Below, piece after piece: positions 46,092 through 58,279 of a stretch of DNA of 64,000 nucleotides. Under the pieces are notes generated by a model. That model searched no databases, was not told the origin of the DNA, and saw nothing but the letters and a program-made list of their open reading frames with translations. Positions within the stretch are counted from its first letter, which is position 1, and each line of letters starts with the position of its first letter. The DNA is from Nepenthes gracilis (Eukaryota; Streptophyta; Magnoliopsida; Caryophyllales; Nepenthaceae). Position numbers and translations under genes: made by a program. The DNA lies in contig BSYO01000030.1 of the NCBI GenBank assembly GCA_033239525.1, positions 4,564,850 through 4,628,849 of the forward strand, written 5' to 3'.

Positions 46092-48254
46092 TGTGACGGA
46101 CCAAAAATTCTATCGAAAATCCGGTAGAATTTTGTCTATAAAATTGACGTCTGTCAAATACAAAACCCTGTACAAAATTCACAAAATACATATAATATAA
46201 ACACAGGATCTCAATCGCCGCAATAAACACACAAGTGGCACTGACGTCGCAACTTCGGTATGACGCCAACTCAGAAAGGATGCTAGTTAAGAACCAATTA
46301 CAACCACAAAATATACTGCGGAAGCTACTACATCCATCAATGAACAGTGAAAACTAACTATATATCCATCATCATCATCATCATCAAACATGCATATATG
46401 ACCATAAGTATCAAAATAAATAATACAATATCCATTCCTTATACAAAATAACAAAATAAAGTCCTCGAAAGCTTTTCAATCCGTATCAGCTGCCTATATT
46501 GCGCTCACAACCTACTCGGACTTATCAAGCATAATAGTGTGCTCATTTGGAAGAAAAAAGAAATAAGGGTAAACTAACAGGTCAACAAGTACATTATAAT
46601 TAAAAGCAGTGGACAACATAAGCTGATATAAGTAATGTAAAAAGACATAATCATGAAAGAGACGCGTAAATGGGAACATGATCAGATATGCTTTGGAATA
46701 CAATTTACTTCTCTTTGGGATATACTTTATGCATGATTATTCATCTTTATGGATTATGGTCAGTAAGCCTTATTAACTAAAGGTGTGGAAGAACGATGAA
46801 AAGATCATAATACACCACAATGATCTAAGGTCATAAGCTCCTATTTTCGCCCTAGATGAGGGCCATCTACATATCATACCTATAGATGAGCTGATAACAC
46901 AATGCCCCCACATGTTTTTCCGAGACCCAGGGGCAATCATCGTCCATCCACAGTAATATCTAAAGGCTTGCCAAAAGTATTACCCACTAAAATACGCGGT
47001 CAGGATAATCTTTGAGTCCCTATTGTAATGCAATTGGCAGGCCAAGGGTATTACCTCTGTATCACAACTCCATGGTCCTAGTTTCACAGGTTCTTATTCA
47101 TTTGAGAAAATGTCCATCATAATTTAATTCACAATATCTCCATCTGAGAGAACCATTCGATCTTATATCACATTGTGGACTTCCCACTGATTACATATAC
47201 GATTATTATCTTTCTTTCGAATTTAAATCTCTTCACAAGTCAATTTAGATGCATGGATGTCACAATACATAGGAAATATTAGAATTCCTTACCACATTAG
47301 GCAATTATCACTTTTGGGGCCTTCGGAATACATTTCTTTCATGCATGGAGCACAATCATATATTTTTTGAACTTATAATTAAACACATGCAATTAATCAT
47401 ACTTTCATAACAATTACTTATAGTGGAAGCATGCAAATTTTCCATTTATTCTTGGGTGAACAGTAATAGTGTCGATTTAGAGCATCCGGACGTCACAGAC
47501 GGGTCAATACTTGTGAGATCGGATGCTTGGCCGATATATATGTATAATTAGAAAATGGTGATTCATATTTGAGGGGCAAAATGCATAAAATTCGTAGGAA
47601 AATGGGAAATCTTGAATCGGGCACAGGTTAGGGTTTGGCAAAGCCAAACCGGGCCAAACGAAAGGCAAATTGGACAATAAACCATAAATACTTTAAGCAA
47701 CAATCATGGGTTACATGTTCTTCATGATTTGGGTGCATATTAGGATGAAAATATCTGGAAGAAAATGAATAAAAATCGAAAGGGGAGATAAAAAAGGTAC
47801 GGGAGCACTTGCCTCGATCCGATTTACCACATTTATAGCTAGCTTTCAGGTGGATTCGGACTCTATAGCCTCGATCTCCTCCTTTCTCTCTCTTATTCGG
47901 TACTCTCTCTCTCTCTCTCTAGATTAGGGTTTGGCCGCGTGAGAATGAAAATCCCGCGGACAAAGTTTATAAAATAGCCCGACGCGAGCTCCCAAAGCGT
48001 CGGCGGAGTGGTGCGGCTCACCGCTTGCCATGCTTAAGCACCCAATCACGTCCTTCGGGCACGACCCCACTGCCTCCTTGGAGCTTACCTGCCATGCTCG
48101 AGCACACGGCATGCACTGTGCTACTGGGTAGCGCACCAGCGAGCAGTAGTAGCCTATTTTCCCCTTGATTTTACTTCCGATACATTTCCTTTTGCTTAAG
48201 TCTAGACTTGATTATTACCTCCTAATTTTCATATTTTAGAACCAGAACCTCACA
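46092..48254 (-). repeat. 3' LTR of minus-strand chromovirus (2,163 bp)
   Basis: In element orientation it begins TGTGAGGTTC and ends GGTCCGTCACA. It matches the other LTR and the solo LTR at 5404-7602. A CTCTCTCT tract lies at 47900-47922. The GC-rich block 47960-48150 produces short spurious frames. Confidence 0.88.
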
Positions 48255-48325
48255 ATTCTCCCCCACTTATAAAAATTTAGTTCTTGAAATTTAACGAATC
48301 TAGGAATTAATTAAACCTACATAAC

Positions 48326-48868
48326 TCAGAATAAGTGGGGATACTTTTCACGAATTTCATCCTCTCTTTCCCACATTGCCTCTTCACGGTAATGATTCCT
48401 CCATAAAACCTTCACGAGAGGAATCGATTTCGAGCGCAAAACTTGATCCTTGCAATCTAAAATCTCCACCAGTTCCTCCACGTACGATAAATCCTCATTA
48501 ATAGCCAAAAGACCATAATCAATTACATGCGTTGGATCGTAGACGTACTTCCTCAATATTGAAACATGGAAGACGTTGTACACCTCAACCAAACTTGGTG
48601 GTAACGCCAAATAATACTCCACTTCACCTATTCCTTCAAGGATTTCGAAAGGCCCAATAAATTGCGGTTTTAGCTTCCCCTTGACACCAAATCTGGAAAC
48701 TCCCTTGCACGACAACACTTTGAGGAATACAAAATCGCCGACCTCGAATCTAATTTCAGATCTCCTCCGATCAACATAACTCTTCTGCCGACTCTGGGCG
48801 ATATTCAACTTCTCAAAAACCATAGCGATCTTTTTTGATATTTCTTGAATTACATCTGGGCGCAGCAA
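48326..48868 (-). pseudogene. Chromovirus integrase C-terminus with chromodomain
   Basis: An open frame of 180 codons carries AQSRQKSYVDRRRSEIRFEV, GDFVFLKVL, FIGPFEILEGIGEVEYYLAL and VFHVSILRKYV, the integrase tail. It ends in the chromodomain segment (LVEILDCKDQVLRSKSIPLV, KVLWRNHYREEAMWER, EKYPHLF). The chromodomain binds methylated histone in this lineage and steers insertion. This part looks intact apart from the TAG at about 48885 that separates it from the integrase core. Confidence 0.8.
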
Positions 48869-48886
48869 CTGCCTATCCCCTACCTC

Positions 48887-49640
48887 CTACCAATTGATGA
48901 GAGATCGACACTTTTTACCATATAATGCCTCATAAGGAGCCATACCGATACTCGCCTGAAAACTATTATTGTATGCAAACTCGACCAACGCCAGATGATC
49001 ATCCCAATTCCCTCTCATCTCCATCATCGAAGCTCTAAGCATATCCTCCAATATTTGAATTGTCTGCTCAGACTGGCCATCAGTCTGAAGATGGTAAGCT
49101 GTACTAAATGTTAAATTCGTCCCTAATTCTCGATGCAAGCTCTCCCAAAATTTAGAGATGAACCGTGGATCATGATTGGATACGATAGATGCTGTCACAC
49201 CGTGCAACCTAACGATCTCGCTAATGTACACCTGTGCTAGACGATCACAGAAATACGTAATCCAAATGGCTATAAAATGGGAAGATTTTGTTAGCCGATC
49301 CACAATGACCCAGATTGCATCATGGTTCTTTGGAGTCCTGGGCAACTCAGATACAAAATCCATCAAAATATTTTCCCACTTCCAACTGGGGACGGGCAAG
49401 GGCTGCAGTAATCCAAAAGACTTCGTCCTTTCAGCCTTTAGCTGCTAACAGATAAGACATCGGCCTACAAAGGCATCAATCTCCCTCCGCATGTTCCTCC
49501 ATCAGAACATTTTTCTCAAGTCTTGGTACATCTTATTTACTCCAGGGTGAATCGTGTACCAAGTCCTGTGAGCCTTCTTTGTGATCTCTTCCTTCAAATC
49601 CTTATCATCTGGTACACAAAGATGGTCCTAAAATCTTAGA
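48887..49640 (-). pseudogene. int: Chromovirus integrase zinc-binding domain and core
   Basis: The frame 49399-48887 (170 codons) contains ILMDFVSELPRT and VIVDRLTKSSHF. SIVSNHDPRFISKFW stands where the family has SDRDPRF, so the second catalytic Asp is Asn. DGQSEQTIQILEDMLR keeps the glutamate, and EFAYNNSFQASIGMAPYEAL completes the core. Upstream (49640-49440) is the zinc-binding part with TWYTIHPGVNKMY and GRCLIC, interrupted by stops. Confidence 0.78.
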
Positions 49641-51130
49641 ATCCCATCTACAAGTACATTAAAATCAACTCAAGAATCTCTACCATGATCACTAATAATA
49701 TCCATAAAAAATGAGTCATTCACTTGCCCTTCCTTGATCTTTTAGAGGACCTCGAGCAGCACCTGTAAAAAGGATAATATAATCCTGTTGCCCTTGATGT
49801 AGCGCTGGATATGATAAGACTTCAGACAATCCAACATCTCCATCTATTTAATATGCATCATCACCACCAAACAAGTTCGGTGACTCAAGACATCCGCAAC
49901 CACATTCGCTTTTCCTGGCCGATACTGGATCTCATAATCAAAATCCTTGAGGAACTCGATCCATTACCGCTGCCTCATATTCAGCTCTTTTGTGAAAACA
50001 AATACTTGAGGCTTTTGTGGTCAAAATACACTAGAAATTTCTCATCGTACAAATAGTGCTTCCAAATCTTCAATGCAAAAACTATAGCGGCTAACTCCAA
50101 ATCATGGGTCAGGTAGCTCTTCTCGTGGGTCTTCAATTGCTAAGACCCATAAGTAACCACCTTCCCAATTTGTATGAGGACACAACTAAGCCCCACCTTA
50201 GAGGCATCACAATACACCTTGAACCCACCGAAATTATCAAGAAAAGTGAGAATTGGAGCAGACGTCGACTGATCCTTCAACTCTTGGAAGCTTCGGTCAC
50301 ACTCCTCGATCCAATTAAAATTCGTTTCCTTCTTCATCAAACGGGTGAGAGATAAAGCGATCTGAGAGAAATTCTCTACAAAACGGTGGTAGTACCCGGC
50401 CATCCCCAAGAAGCTTCGAACCTCCAACACGACTATAGGTTGACTCCAAAAAAAAAAAAAAAGACTGTAGGTTGACTCCAACTAATCACCACCTCAACTT
50501 TCTTCAAGTCCACCGAGATACCTCCATCAGAAATGACGTGGCCCAAGAATACTACCTCATTGAGCCAAAACTCACACTTACTTGGCTTCACGAACAGCTG
50601 ATACTCCCGAAGGGTCTAAAGCACGATTCTCAAATGCCCCTCGTGGTTGGTATGATCCTTGGAATAAATCAAGATATCGTCGATGAAAACCACGACAAAC
50701 TTATCCAAGTACGGTTGGAAGACCCGATTCATCAGATCCATGAACATGGCTGGTGTATTAGTCAATCCAAATAACATCACAAGGAATTCGAAATTACCAT
50801 ACCTTATCCGGAAAGCTGTCTTTGCTACATCTTCCTGCTTAATGCGAAACTGATGATATTCAAACTGAAGATCAATCTTGAGAACACTCAGGTCCTTTGT
50901 AACTGATCAAAGAGATCATCGATCCATGGCAACGGATACTTGTTCTTAATCATGGTCATATTCAGCTCACAATAGTCTATACAAAGTCTCAAGGTCCCAT
51001 CCTTCTTGACAAATAGGATCAGAGCACCCCACGGTGAAACACTTGGCCTCATAAAATTCGTATTGAGAAAATTTTGTAACTGCTATTTCAACTCTTTCAG
51101 CTCAATAGAGGCCATACAATAGGGGGTCCT
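49641..51130 (-). pseudogene. pol: Chromovirus reverse transcriptase and RNase H
   Basis: The catalytic motif [10 protein letters not shown] is intact (about 50697-50650), unlike in the other elements here. Before it come conserved segments for template grip (about 51060-50900). After it come EVRSFLGMAGYYHRFVENFS (about 50430-50360) and the RNase H pieces FKVYCDASKVGLSCVL (50220) and [20 protein letters not shown] (50090). A 13-base A run with a 19-base flanking duplication (50431-50481) breaks the frame between the RT palm and connection. Other stops include one at about 50142. Confidence 0.75.
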
Positions 51131-51141
51131 CGATATAGTTG

Positions 51142-51900
51142 TCAATCCCGGCACAAGATCAATCCCAAACTAAATTTCACAGTGTGGCGGTAAAGCAGAC
51201 AACTTGTTGGAAAATACATCTTCGAACTTGCACACAACCAGAATATCCTTTGCGGACAACTCCCGACCACACTAGCGTAAACCAAAAAGGCTTCACACCC
51301 ACTCTTCAACAAATGGCTAGCCTGAAGAGCATAAATAAAACTAGATGCCTTTACTCTCCGAACTCCGTGAACAAGAAAAGGTTCACATTTCGGGATAGTA
51401 AAGTCCACCCTTTTGTGGAAGCAATCAATAGTTACGTGATATTTGGACAACCAATCCATACCCAAAATGATATCAAAATCACGTATATCCATAAGGATCA
51501 AATTACCAACTAAAGACAACCTATTCACCTCCACAACGCACCCCAGGTAGGAGACATCAGTCATAACAGAAGATCCCGTTGGTGTGGATATGACGAAAGA
51601 GAAATCAAAGGTCACGTATACATTCCACCACGTCGTCTGATGCCTTGGCCTCACTGGCGGATACTGCAAAAGCTTTTCCTTGTACCACAGGCTTCGGAGT
51701 ACAGACTTTCGGTGGCTAAGGATATTCTTTAGCTCTATGCCCCACTTGACCACAATTGAAATAGGCACTCGTAAACTTGAAATAGGGTCTACCTCCATGC
51801 ATCTTTCCACAATGCTAACACGGGCCCACTGGACCGTGAGACGATGCCGAGATCTGACCACTCTTCTTACCAGAATCTAACTACTTAGACTTCTTGAACA
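51142..51900 (-). pseudogene. Chromovirus zinc knuckles and protease remnant
   Basis: Around 51830-51720 are two knuckle remnants: C-stop-HCGKMHGG, and YFNCGQVGHRAKEYP with two Cys changed to Tyr. The protease part keeps GNLILMDIRDFDIILGMDWL (about 51520-51460) and SKYHVTIDCFHK. The catalytic D-S/T-G segment expected about 40 residues earlier is not found, which suggests a small deletion near 51600-51620. Confidence 0.65.
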
Positions 51901-51984
51901 ACCTCCCCAAACTAGCTCCAGAACTAGCACTGACCCCACTATTACTCGACGACTGTTTCTTATAGAACTACTCCTTTGCAAGCT

Positions 51985-52657
51985 CCTACTCATGGATCAG
52001 GGTACGATCCAACACATCAACATAGGTCATCAGCTTGAGGATCTCCAACTACTTGCGAATATCATCCTGCAAGCCCTGTAGAAACTTTCTCGTCTTCCTC
52101 TCCTCATCCTCTACCTTATAAAAAGCAAACCGTGACAATTCAGTAAATTTGGCGTCATATTCGACCACGGTCCGGCTACCCTGCCTCAATCGGAGGAACT
52201 CTTCTTCCTTTTGAACACGGAGGCAAGAAGGGAAGTACTTCTCCAAGAACGTCTCCTCAAACATTGTTAGATGATCTCATCCTCAGACACTCTCAACGCC
52301 CTTTTCTTCATCATCCACCAATGATGTGCCTCACCCTCCAACCGGTAGAACGCAAACAAAATCCGATCCTCCTCGGGGCAACGGATGACGGCGAACACCT
52401 TCTTTAAACCACGTGTCAGATTTTACAAGGTTGGGCTCCCCAAGAAATGCAGGAACTAACTCTTGGACAAAGCGATCATACGCGGATGGTCCTAAATTAA
52501 CACGAGCCTAAATGGATGCCAGAGCAGGGATAGGGGCAAGAATTCACTGCTCCATATTCTCAATAATGTTCATCATACGCCCCAACAAATTTAAGTGTTC
52601 AGCCTCTCGATGTTGGGACCGACCACCACCCTGCGAGCCTCCATGTCTAGGCGGCAT
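51985..52657 (-). pseudogene. gag: Chromovirus gag
   Basis: The start is taken at the ATG complementary to 52655-52657 (MPPRHGGSQGGGRSQHR), a usual beginning for this lineage and about 265 bases after the primer site. Stops occur at about 52545 and 52526. The conserved gag part is open at 52264-52049: FEETFLEKYFP, EFLRLRQGSRTVVEYDAKFT, then ELSRFAFYKVEDEERKTRKF. The product would form the particle shell. Confidence 0.75.
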
Positions 52658-52920
52658 GCTTGACTTCAGAGAACACTTCTAAAATAAGAACCGTTACGGG
52701 TTACTCAAAAGATTAAACCCTAATTACGACATTACTATTTACGCAATTAAATAAAACTACCGTCCTATCTTGACCCTAATCTAAGTTACGCAAGTTAGAG
52801 TAATTAGAGCTATCTATCCTAACTTGGTCATTCTATATCTACGTTCATTTGTCCAGCTTGAGCATATACTATCCTAAGCTTCCGCATATGATTCAGATCA
52901 ATCCTAAGGCATCCCTTCTT

Positions 52921-52929
52921 CTAATACCA
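52921..52929 (-). other. Primer binding site of minus-strand chromovirus
   Basis: On the minus strand the LTR end GTCACA is followed by AT and TGGTATTAG, the tRNA-Met-type site with one change from TGGTATCAG. Confidence 0.7.
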
Positions 52930-52931
52930 AT

Positions 52932-55264
52932 TGTGACAAACCGAAAATCCGATAGAGTTTCGTCTATAAAATGGATGTCCACCAAATACAAAACCTATAC
53001 AAAACTCTGTACAGAATCCACAATATACATACAATATAAACACAAGACCCCAATCGACACAACAAACACATGGGTGGTACCGACGTCACAACTCTAGTAC
53101 GATGCCGACTCAGAAAGGATACCAGTTAGGAACCAATTGCAATCATAAAAAATACCTATGGAAGCTACTGCATCCATTAATGAATAGCAAAAACTAACAA
53201 TGCATCCATCATCATCATTACCATCAAACATGCATATATGACCACAAATATCAAAATAAATAATACAATAACCATTCCTTATACAAAATAACAAAATTAA
53301 GTCCTCAAAAGCTTTCTAATCCGTATCAGCTACCTACACTGTGCTCACAATCTACTTGGACTCATTAGGCATAATAGTGTACTCATCTAGAAGAAAAAAG
53401 AAGTAATGGCGAGTTAAGAGCTCAACAAATGTATCATAATCAAAAGCAGTAGACAATATAAGCGAATATAAGCAAGGAAAATAGATATAATCATAAAAAA
53501 GATGCATAAATGGGAACATAATTAAATATGCTTTGGAATACAATATACTTCTCTTTGGGATATACTTTATGCATAATTATTCATCTTTGCAGACCAGCGT
53601 CAATAACCTTACTAACTAAATGTGTGAAAGAACGAGAAAAAGATCATGATACACTATAATAATCTAAGGTCATAAGCTCCTATTATCGACCCAAATGAGG
53701 GCCATCTACATATCATGCCTGTAGACGGGCCAATAACACAAGGCCCCCACATGTTTCCCCGGGGTCTAGGGGTAGTTTTTATTCTTTTACAGTAATATCC
53801 AAAGGCTTACCAAGAGTATTACCCGCTAAAATATATAGCCAGAATAATCCTTGAGTCCCTACTGTAATGCTATTGTCAGTCTAAGGGTATTACCTCTGTA
53901 TCACAATTCCATGGTCATAGTTTAACGGATTCTTATTCATTTGAGAGAAATAGATAATCTATTTAATAAAAAAATAGATTATCTATATGTATATTTTAAA
54001 AAAGATACCTTTAAATGACTAAATATGGATAACATGATGTTTCTTAATAATGACTAATGACTGCTCACTTGATTTGGATTTAGAACTGCAATTTAATTCA
54101 CAATATCTCCATTAAAGAGAACAATTTGATCTCATATCACATTGTGGACTTCCCTACAATTACATATACGATTATTATCTTTCCTTCGAATTTAAATATT
54201 TTCACAAATCAATTTAGATGCATGGATGTCACAATATATAGGAAAGATTAGAATTCCTTACCACATTAGGTAATTATCACTTTGGGGGCCTCCAGAACAC
54301 ATTTCTTCCACGCATGGAGCACAATCATATTTTTCTAGAGCTTATAATTAAACATATGCAATTTACCATACTTTTATAACAATTAATTAGGGTGGAAGAA
54401 TGCAAATTTTCTATTTATTCTCGGGTGAACAATAACAGTGTCGATTTAGAGCATCCGGATATCACGAACGGGTCAATACCGATGTAAATGTATAATTGGA
54501 ACATGATGATTCATATTTAAGTGGAAAATGCATAAAATTCAAAGGAAATGGGGAAATCCCGAATCGGGCGCGGGTTATGGTTTGGCAAAGCCAAACCTGG
54601 CCAAATGGAAGGCAAATCGGATAATAAACCATAAATATTTTGAGCAACAATCATAAGTTACATGTTCTTCATGATTTCGATGAGTATTGAGATGAAAATA
54701 CCTTGAAGAAAATGAAATCAAAAGATGAGATAAAAAGACTATTGGAGCACTTGTCTCGACCCGATTTACCATCTTTATAACTAGCTCTCAGACGGATTCG
54801 GATTCGACGGCCTCGATCTCTTCCTTTCTCTCTCTTATTTGGCGCTCTCTCTCTCTCTAGATTAGGGTTTGGCCGCCCGAGAATGAAAATCCCGAAAACA
54901 GCATGGCTTTATAAAATGGCCTGGTGCTCGAGCGCTATGCAAGCGTGCAGTAGGCACGGGCTCACTGCCCGGTCGCGCTTGTGCGCCAGGCGAGCATGCA
55001 GCGGGTGCGAGCTCACTGCCCAACTGTGCTCGAGCGCCCGGTTGCATCCTTTGGGCGCGACCCCACTGCCTCCTTGGCACCTGCCTGCCGTGCTCGAGCG
55101 CACGGCAACTACCGTGTTGCTGGGCAATGCACCCGCACGCAGCAGGCTGTTTCCCCCTCGATTTTACTTCTAATACATTTCCTTTTGCATCCATTAAGTC
55201 TAGGCTTTATTATTATCATATTAATTACCTCCTAATTATTGTGTTGTAGAATTGAAACCTCACA
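52932..55264 (-). repeat. 5' LTR of minus-strand chromovirus (2,333 bp)
   Basis: It matches the 3' LTR, but at 53950-54090 about 12 bases of that LTR are replaced by about 140 bases that begin with a perfect 15-bp hairpin (arms 53950-53964 and 53972-53986). CTCTCT runs lie at 54842-54858. The GC-rich block 54900-55150 yields spurious frames on both strands. Confidence 0.88.
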
Positions 55265-55684
55265 CCAGACTCAAACAAAGCTTCACTAAATATATCAAAC
55301 CACATTTGCAGAGAATGCTTCAAACCACACTATGATTTCTTCAATCAACAAATATATCTAGACCCTCTCTAAACAATGAACCCTTAAGATTACTCAAAAT
55401 AAACATCCTCATGAAGATCATTTAAGAATACATTCTTGAAGTCTAATTAATACAAAGGCCAGTAACAAGTAACAGCCAACAAGATGAACCATTTTCAATC
55501 AAATGAAGTTAGTAGGAGACATGACCTAAATAAAATTGATGGCTAATGGAATAACAAATATGAAATCATTTCTTCAAAGTCAATTTTAAACCAAAGATTT
55601 AGGAATCTCCTATTATCTTTTAGACATTGAGGTCGTTAGGTGTCGGTATAGCATCTTTCTTTTACAAAGAAAGTACAATGTGAA
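55265..55684 (-). pseudogene. Ty1/copia reverse transcriptase remnant, upstream half
   Basis: On the minus strand, starting from about 55470, LAVTCYWPLY leads to LDFKNVFLNDLHEDVYFE, matching the copia RT segment QLDVKNAFLHGDL-EEVYM. Further on is SLQMWFDIFSEALFESG, matching the RAWF--F--AL---GF segment. The reading frame runs into the gypsy element at 55264 and resumes at 46091. Upstream copia sequence is broken by a LINE-type insertion starting at 55684. Confidence 0.75.
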
Positions 55685-58263
55685 TTTTTTTTGGTAAGTA
55701 AATTGAATTAAAATAAATAAAAAATTACAAAACCGATGTTCTAATTCCAAGTATTTTGCCAACTTAGAATTAGAACAACGAGTTAGGGTATACCCCGAGT
55801 ATCACCATGAACAGATCATGAGTCAACTGAAAGAAAGCTGAGCGAAGAAAACTAGATGAACAACATCTAACACAACCAAATATATCCCGGCCCAACACCA
55901 AAAAACATGTCAAAAGAAAGAGTTTCCACCAGAAAAAATTTAAAGTGAGCTCCATAGATCAGCAGCCTAAAGCCATGAGAACAGCGCCCACTAAAGGAAA
56001 AATGGTCCCAGCAGACATTTGCTTCATCTGGGTCATATGCCAGCACCATGGAGGGAACAGATGTTCACGGGTATCAGCAGGCCACATTTCCAGCGGCTGC
56101 ACCCAAAGCAGAACCGTCACCAACCACAGCAGCAGCAGCATCAATCAATAACATGAATGTCCTTTCACCCAGGGCAGCCCACTGCAATTTAGCAAAGAAT
56201 ATGGCACGTATGCCAGCATCCAGCATAACAGAGTCATCTCAGACAGCAGATCCGCCACCTTCATATGTATCATCATTTCGGCACCAGCAAGGCCCAAAAA
56301 AAAGTGTCTTCATAAAGCAATCCGCCACTACAGCTAGTTAACTTCTCACTGCAACTTCATATTCACCAGTAGAAAAACGGCAACTGCAAGGGCTGCTTCC
56401 ATACAGCCACAGCAGGCTTCCAATCCAGAATCAGCGACCGCAGCCAGTACAAAAAACTACATGCCTTCATGAGCATTTCAGCACCAACATAGGCAGCGAG
56501 ACCACCATTTCGTGGGCAGTAGAATTCCGTCTCCATCAGAGAACAGTGAGACTGCCACGCCCGGCATCGTCCGCAACAGAAGTTGATGCAGCAGCCAAGA
56601 AAGCAGCTGTTTGGAGATCTCATCACAAGCATGGCTGCAGCGCAAATCTCTATACCTGGATCCATAAGGCTAACTTGGACGACAGCAATCGTGATCCATC
56701 ACACAGCCAGAGCCAACAGGGCAGCATAACGATCAAGAAACAACACATTTGACGTCCACCACAAGCAGCTCCATAGTCAAATAGAGGCCATCCAGGCACA
56801 GGCTTCAACCGCAGCAACAGCATTTAAACCAGGTCCTTGTAAAACAAAACCGGGGGAGCTGAAGAGAACCAATTCAGTCTAGCACATTTTTTCCAAATCC
56901 AGCATAGAATTTTCCATACTCCACACACAGCAGACATGGATCAGCACAACCAGAGGCATGCCAGGAATCAAAAAAATTGACCGCCCATTGCATCTCCCGA
57001 ACCAATCAAGCATCCAGAATTAAAGTGCTGGGAACCAGCCGAAAGCCAGCAGCATAATTCCCCCCAGCTCAGCTGCTTAGCATGGCAGCAAGAAAAAAAA
57101 CAAAACAAACATGGGCATCAGATAGAGGAAAGCCATAATCCAGCAGCATCCAACCTCAGAACATAGATGTGGACCGAAGCAACAGCACCAGCACTACAGA
57201 TCAGCAATGATGCAGTAAGGGACTCATGGCATCAGCACATCAATATTCAGAACAGCCACACTACACCCACCGCCAGAGCAGTAAAATAGGTATACCAAAT
57301 CATCTCACATTCAAATTAGCAACAGGAGAAACAAAGATTTCTTCATCATGCCATCATGAAGACACTATAGTAGACTACATTTTCTCTACAGCACCTCAAT
57401 ACCATCGATCATCAATGCAGCAGTAAATTCTAAGGGACATACAGCAGTCCCCAACACCACAATCCATAGATTGTGCATACAATGGGCTCAACCAGTTCGT
57501 AGCTAAGTAATGCGATCACAGCAACAACTGAAACATAGATCACGCCCCGGCTTTCTGAAAAAAACTACTCTCGTTTTGAGACCAGCAGCAGTTTTCACGG
57601 ATCATCTCATCTGCAGGAGGAGCTTATGCTTTCATGACAATAAAACATCAGTCAGCAAATCAAAAAGAGGGGCAGCACCAACTCCAGGAAATGGTGTCAG
57701 CCAGCATGCTTCACAACACCCAACTACATCTTAATAAACAAAATGCATACCCACCAACTAACCGATCAACAGCACAGCATTACAATGAAAAACCACTCAG
57801 ATGCAATATAGAGGGACAGTAAACCATCCACAGTATACAACCTAAGAGCAGCATCAACTTCCATGGAGAATTCCTGCTAAGGTGCATTTCAAAGGGATCA
57901 AAATGTACAAAAACAAACCACCCAGATGCCTTCAGAATGATCAGCGGAGGATAATCCGCAGGAACCACCGCCTAACAGATGATCCACATCGAGCCACAAG
58001 AAGAAAAGGAGTACCGAACAAATTTTATTTTATTTTTATTTTTTTTTTATTTTTTATTTTTTTTTGGAGCCACACCCTACCGCAAGAAGGGTGGAAGACC
58101 AAATCTTTGTTTTTTTTTTTTTTGGGGGGCAAGACATTCATAGAACAGGGACCCCCAATGATAACTCTAAATAGGACCCCCCGCAGGGACCGCCAGAAGA
58201 GGGAAGGAAATGGAAGACAACAGAGACGCGGAGACAAGACACCATAGCAAATCAAAAGAAGGA
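55684..58263 (-). mobile_element. LINE-type retroposon insertion, 2.6 kb, no RT recognised
   Basis: The minus-strand 3' end is TTTACTTACC followed by an A run (plus-strand T run 55685-55692), preceded by AATAAA-like words. The flanks GAAAGTACAATGTGA (55669-55683) and GAAAGGTCCCATGTGA (58264-58279) look like a diverged 15-16 base target-site duplication. The body is rich in CAGCA on the plus strand, with T-rich tracts at 58022-58062 and 58107-58125. No RT, endonuclease or gag-like motif was found on either strand, so it may be a non-autonomous or 3'-UTR-dominated LINE copy. Confidence 0.55.
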
Positions 58264-58279
58264 GAAAGGTCCCATGTGA

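Larger units (their letters stand above)
46092..55264 (-). mobile_element. Complete chromovirus (Tekay-like Ty3/gypsy), minus strand
   Basis: LTRs at 46092-48254 and 52932-55264 flank gag-pol on the minus strand. The flanking pentamers CCAAA (46087-46091) and CCAGA (55265-55269) form a four-of-five target-site duplication. The primer site is at 52921-52929 (minus TGGTATTAG) and the polypurine tract at 48255-48265 (minus GTGGGGGAGAAT). It interrupts a copia RT gene. Coding parts are the best preserved in the window but carry stops and a lost integrase aspartate. The LTRs differ by roughly one base in ten by eye at their left ends. Confidence 0.88.

Noticed and set aside
54862..55235. Overlapping open frames of 70-110 codons on both strands
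   Set aside because: GC-rich CGAGCGC block within an LTR. The equivalent blocks at 7199-7503 and 47924-48136 give unrelated peptides.
55740..58020. Region rich in CAG/CAGCA considered as a polyglutamine-coding exon
   Set aside because: No frame stays open beyond about 100 codons, and the boundaries fit a LINE-tailed insertion on the minus strand.
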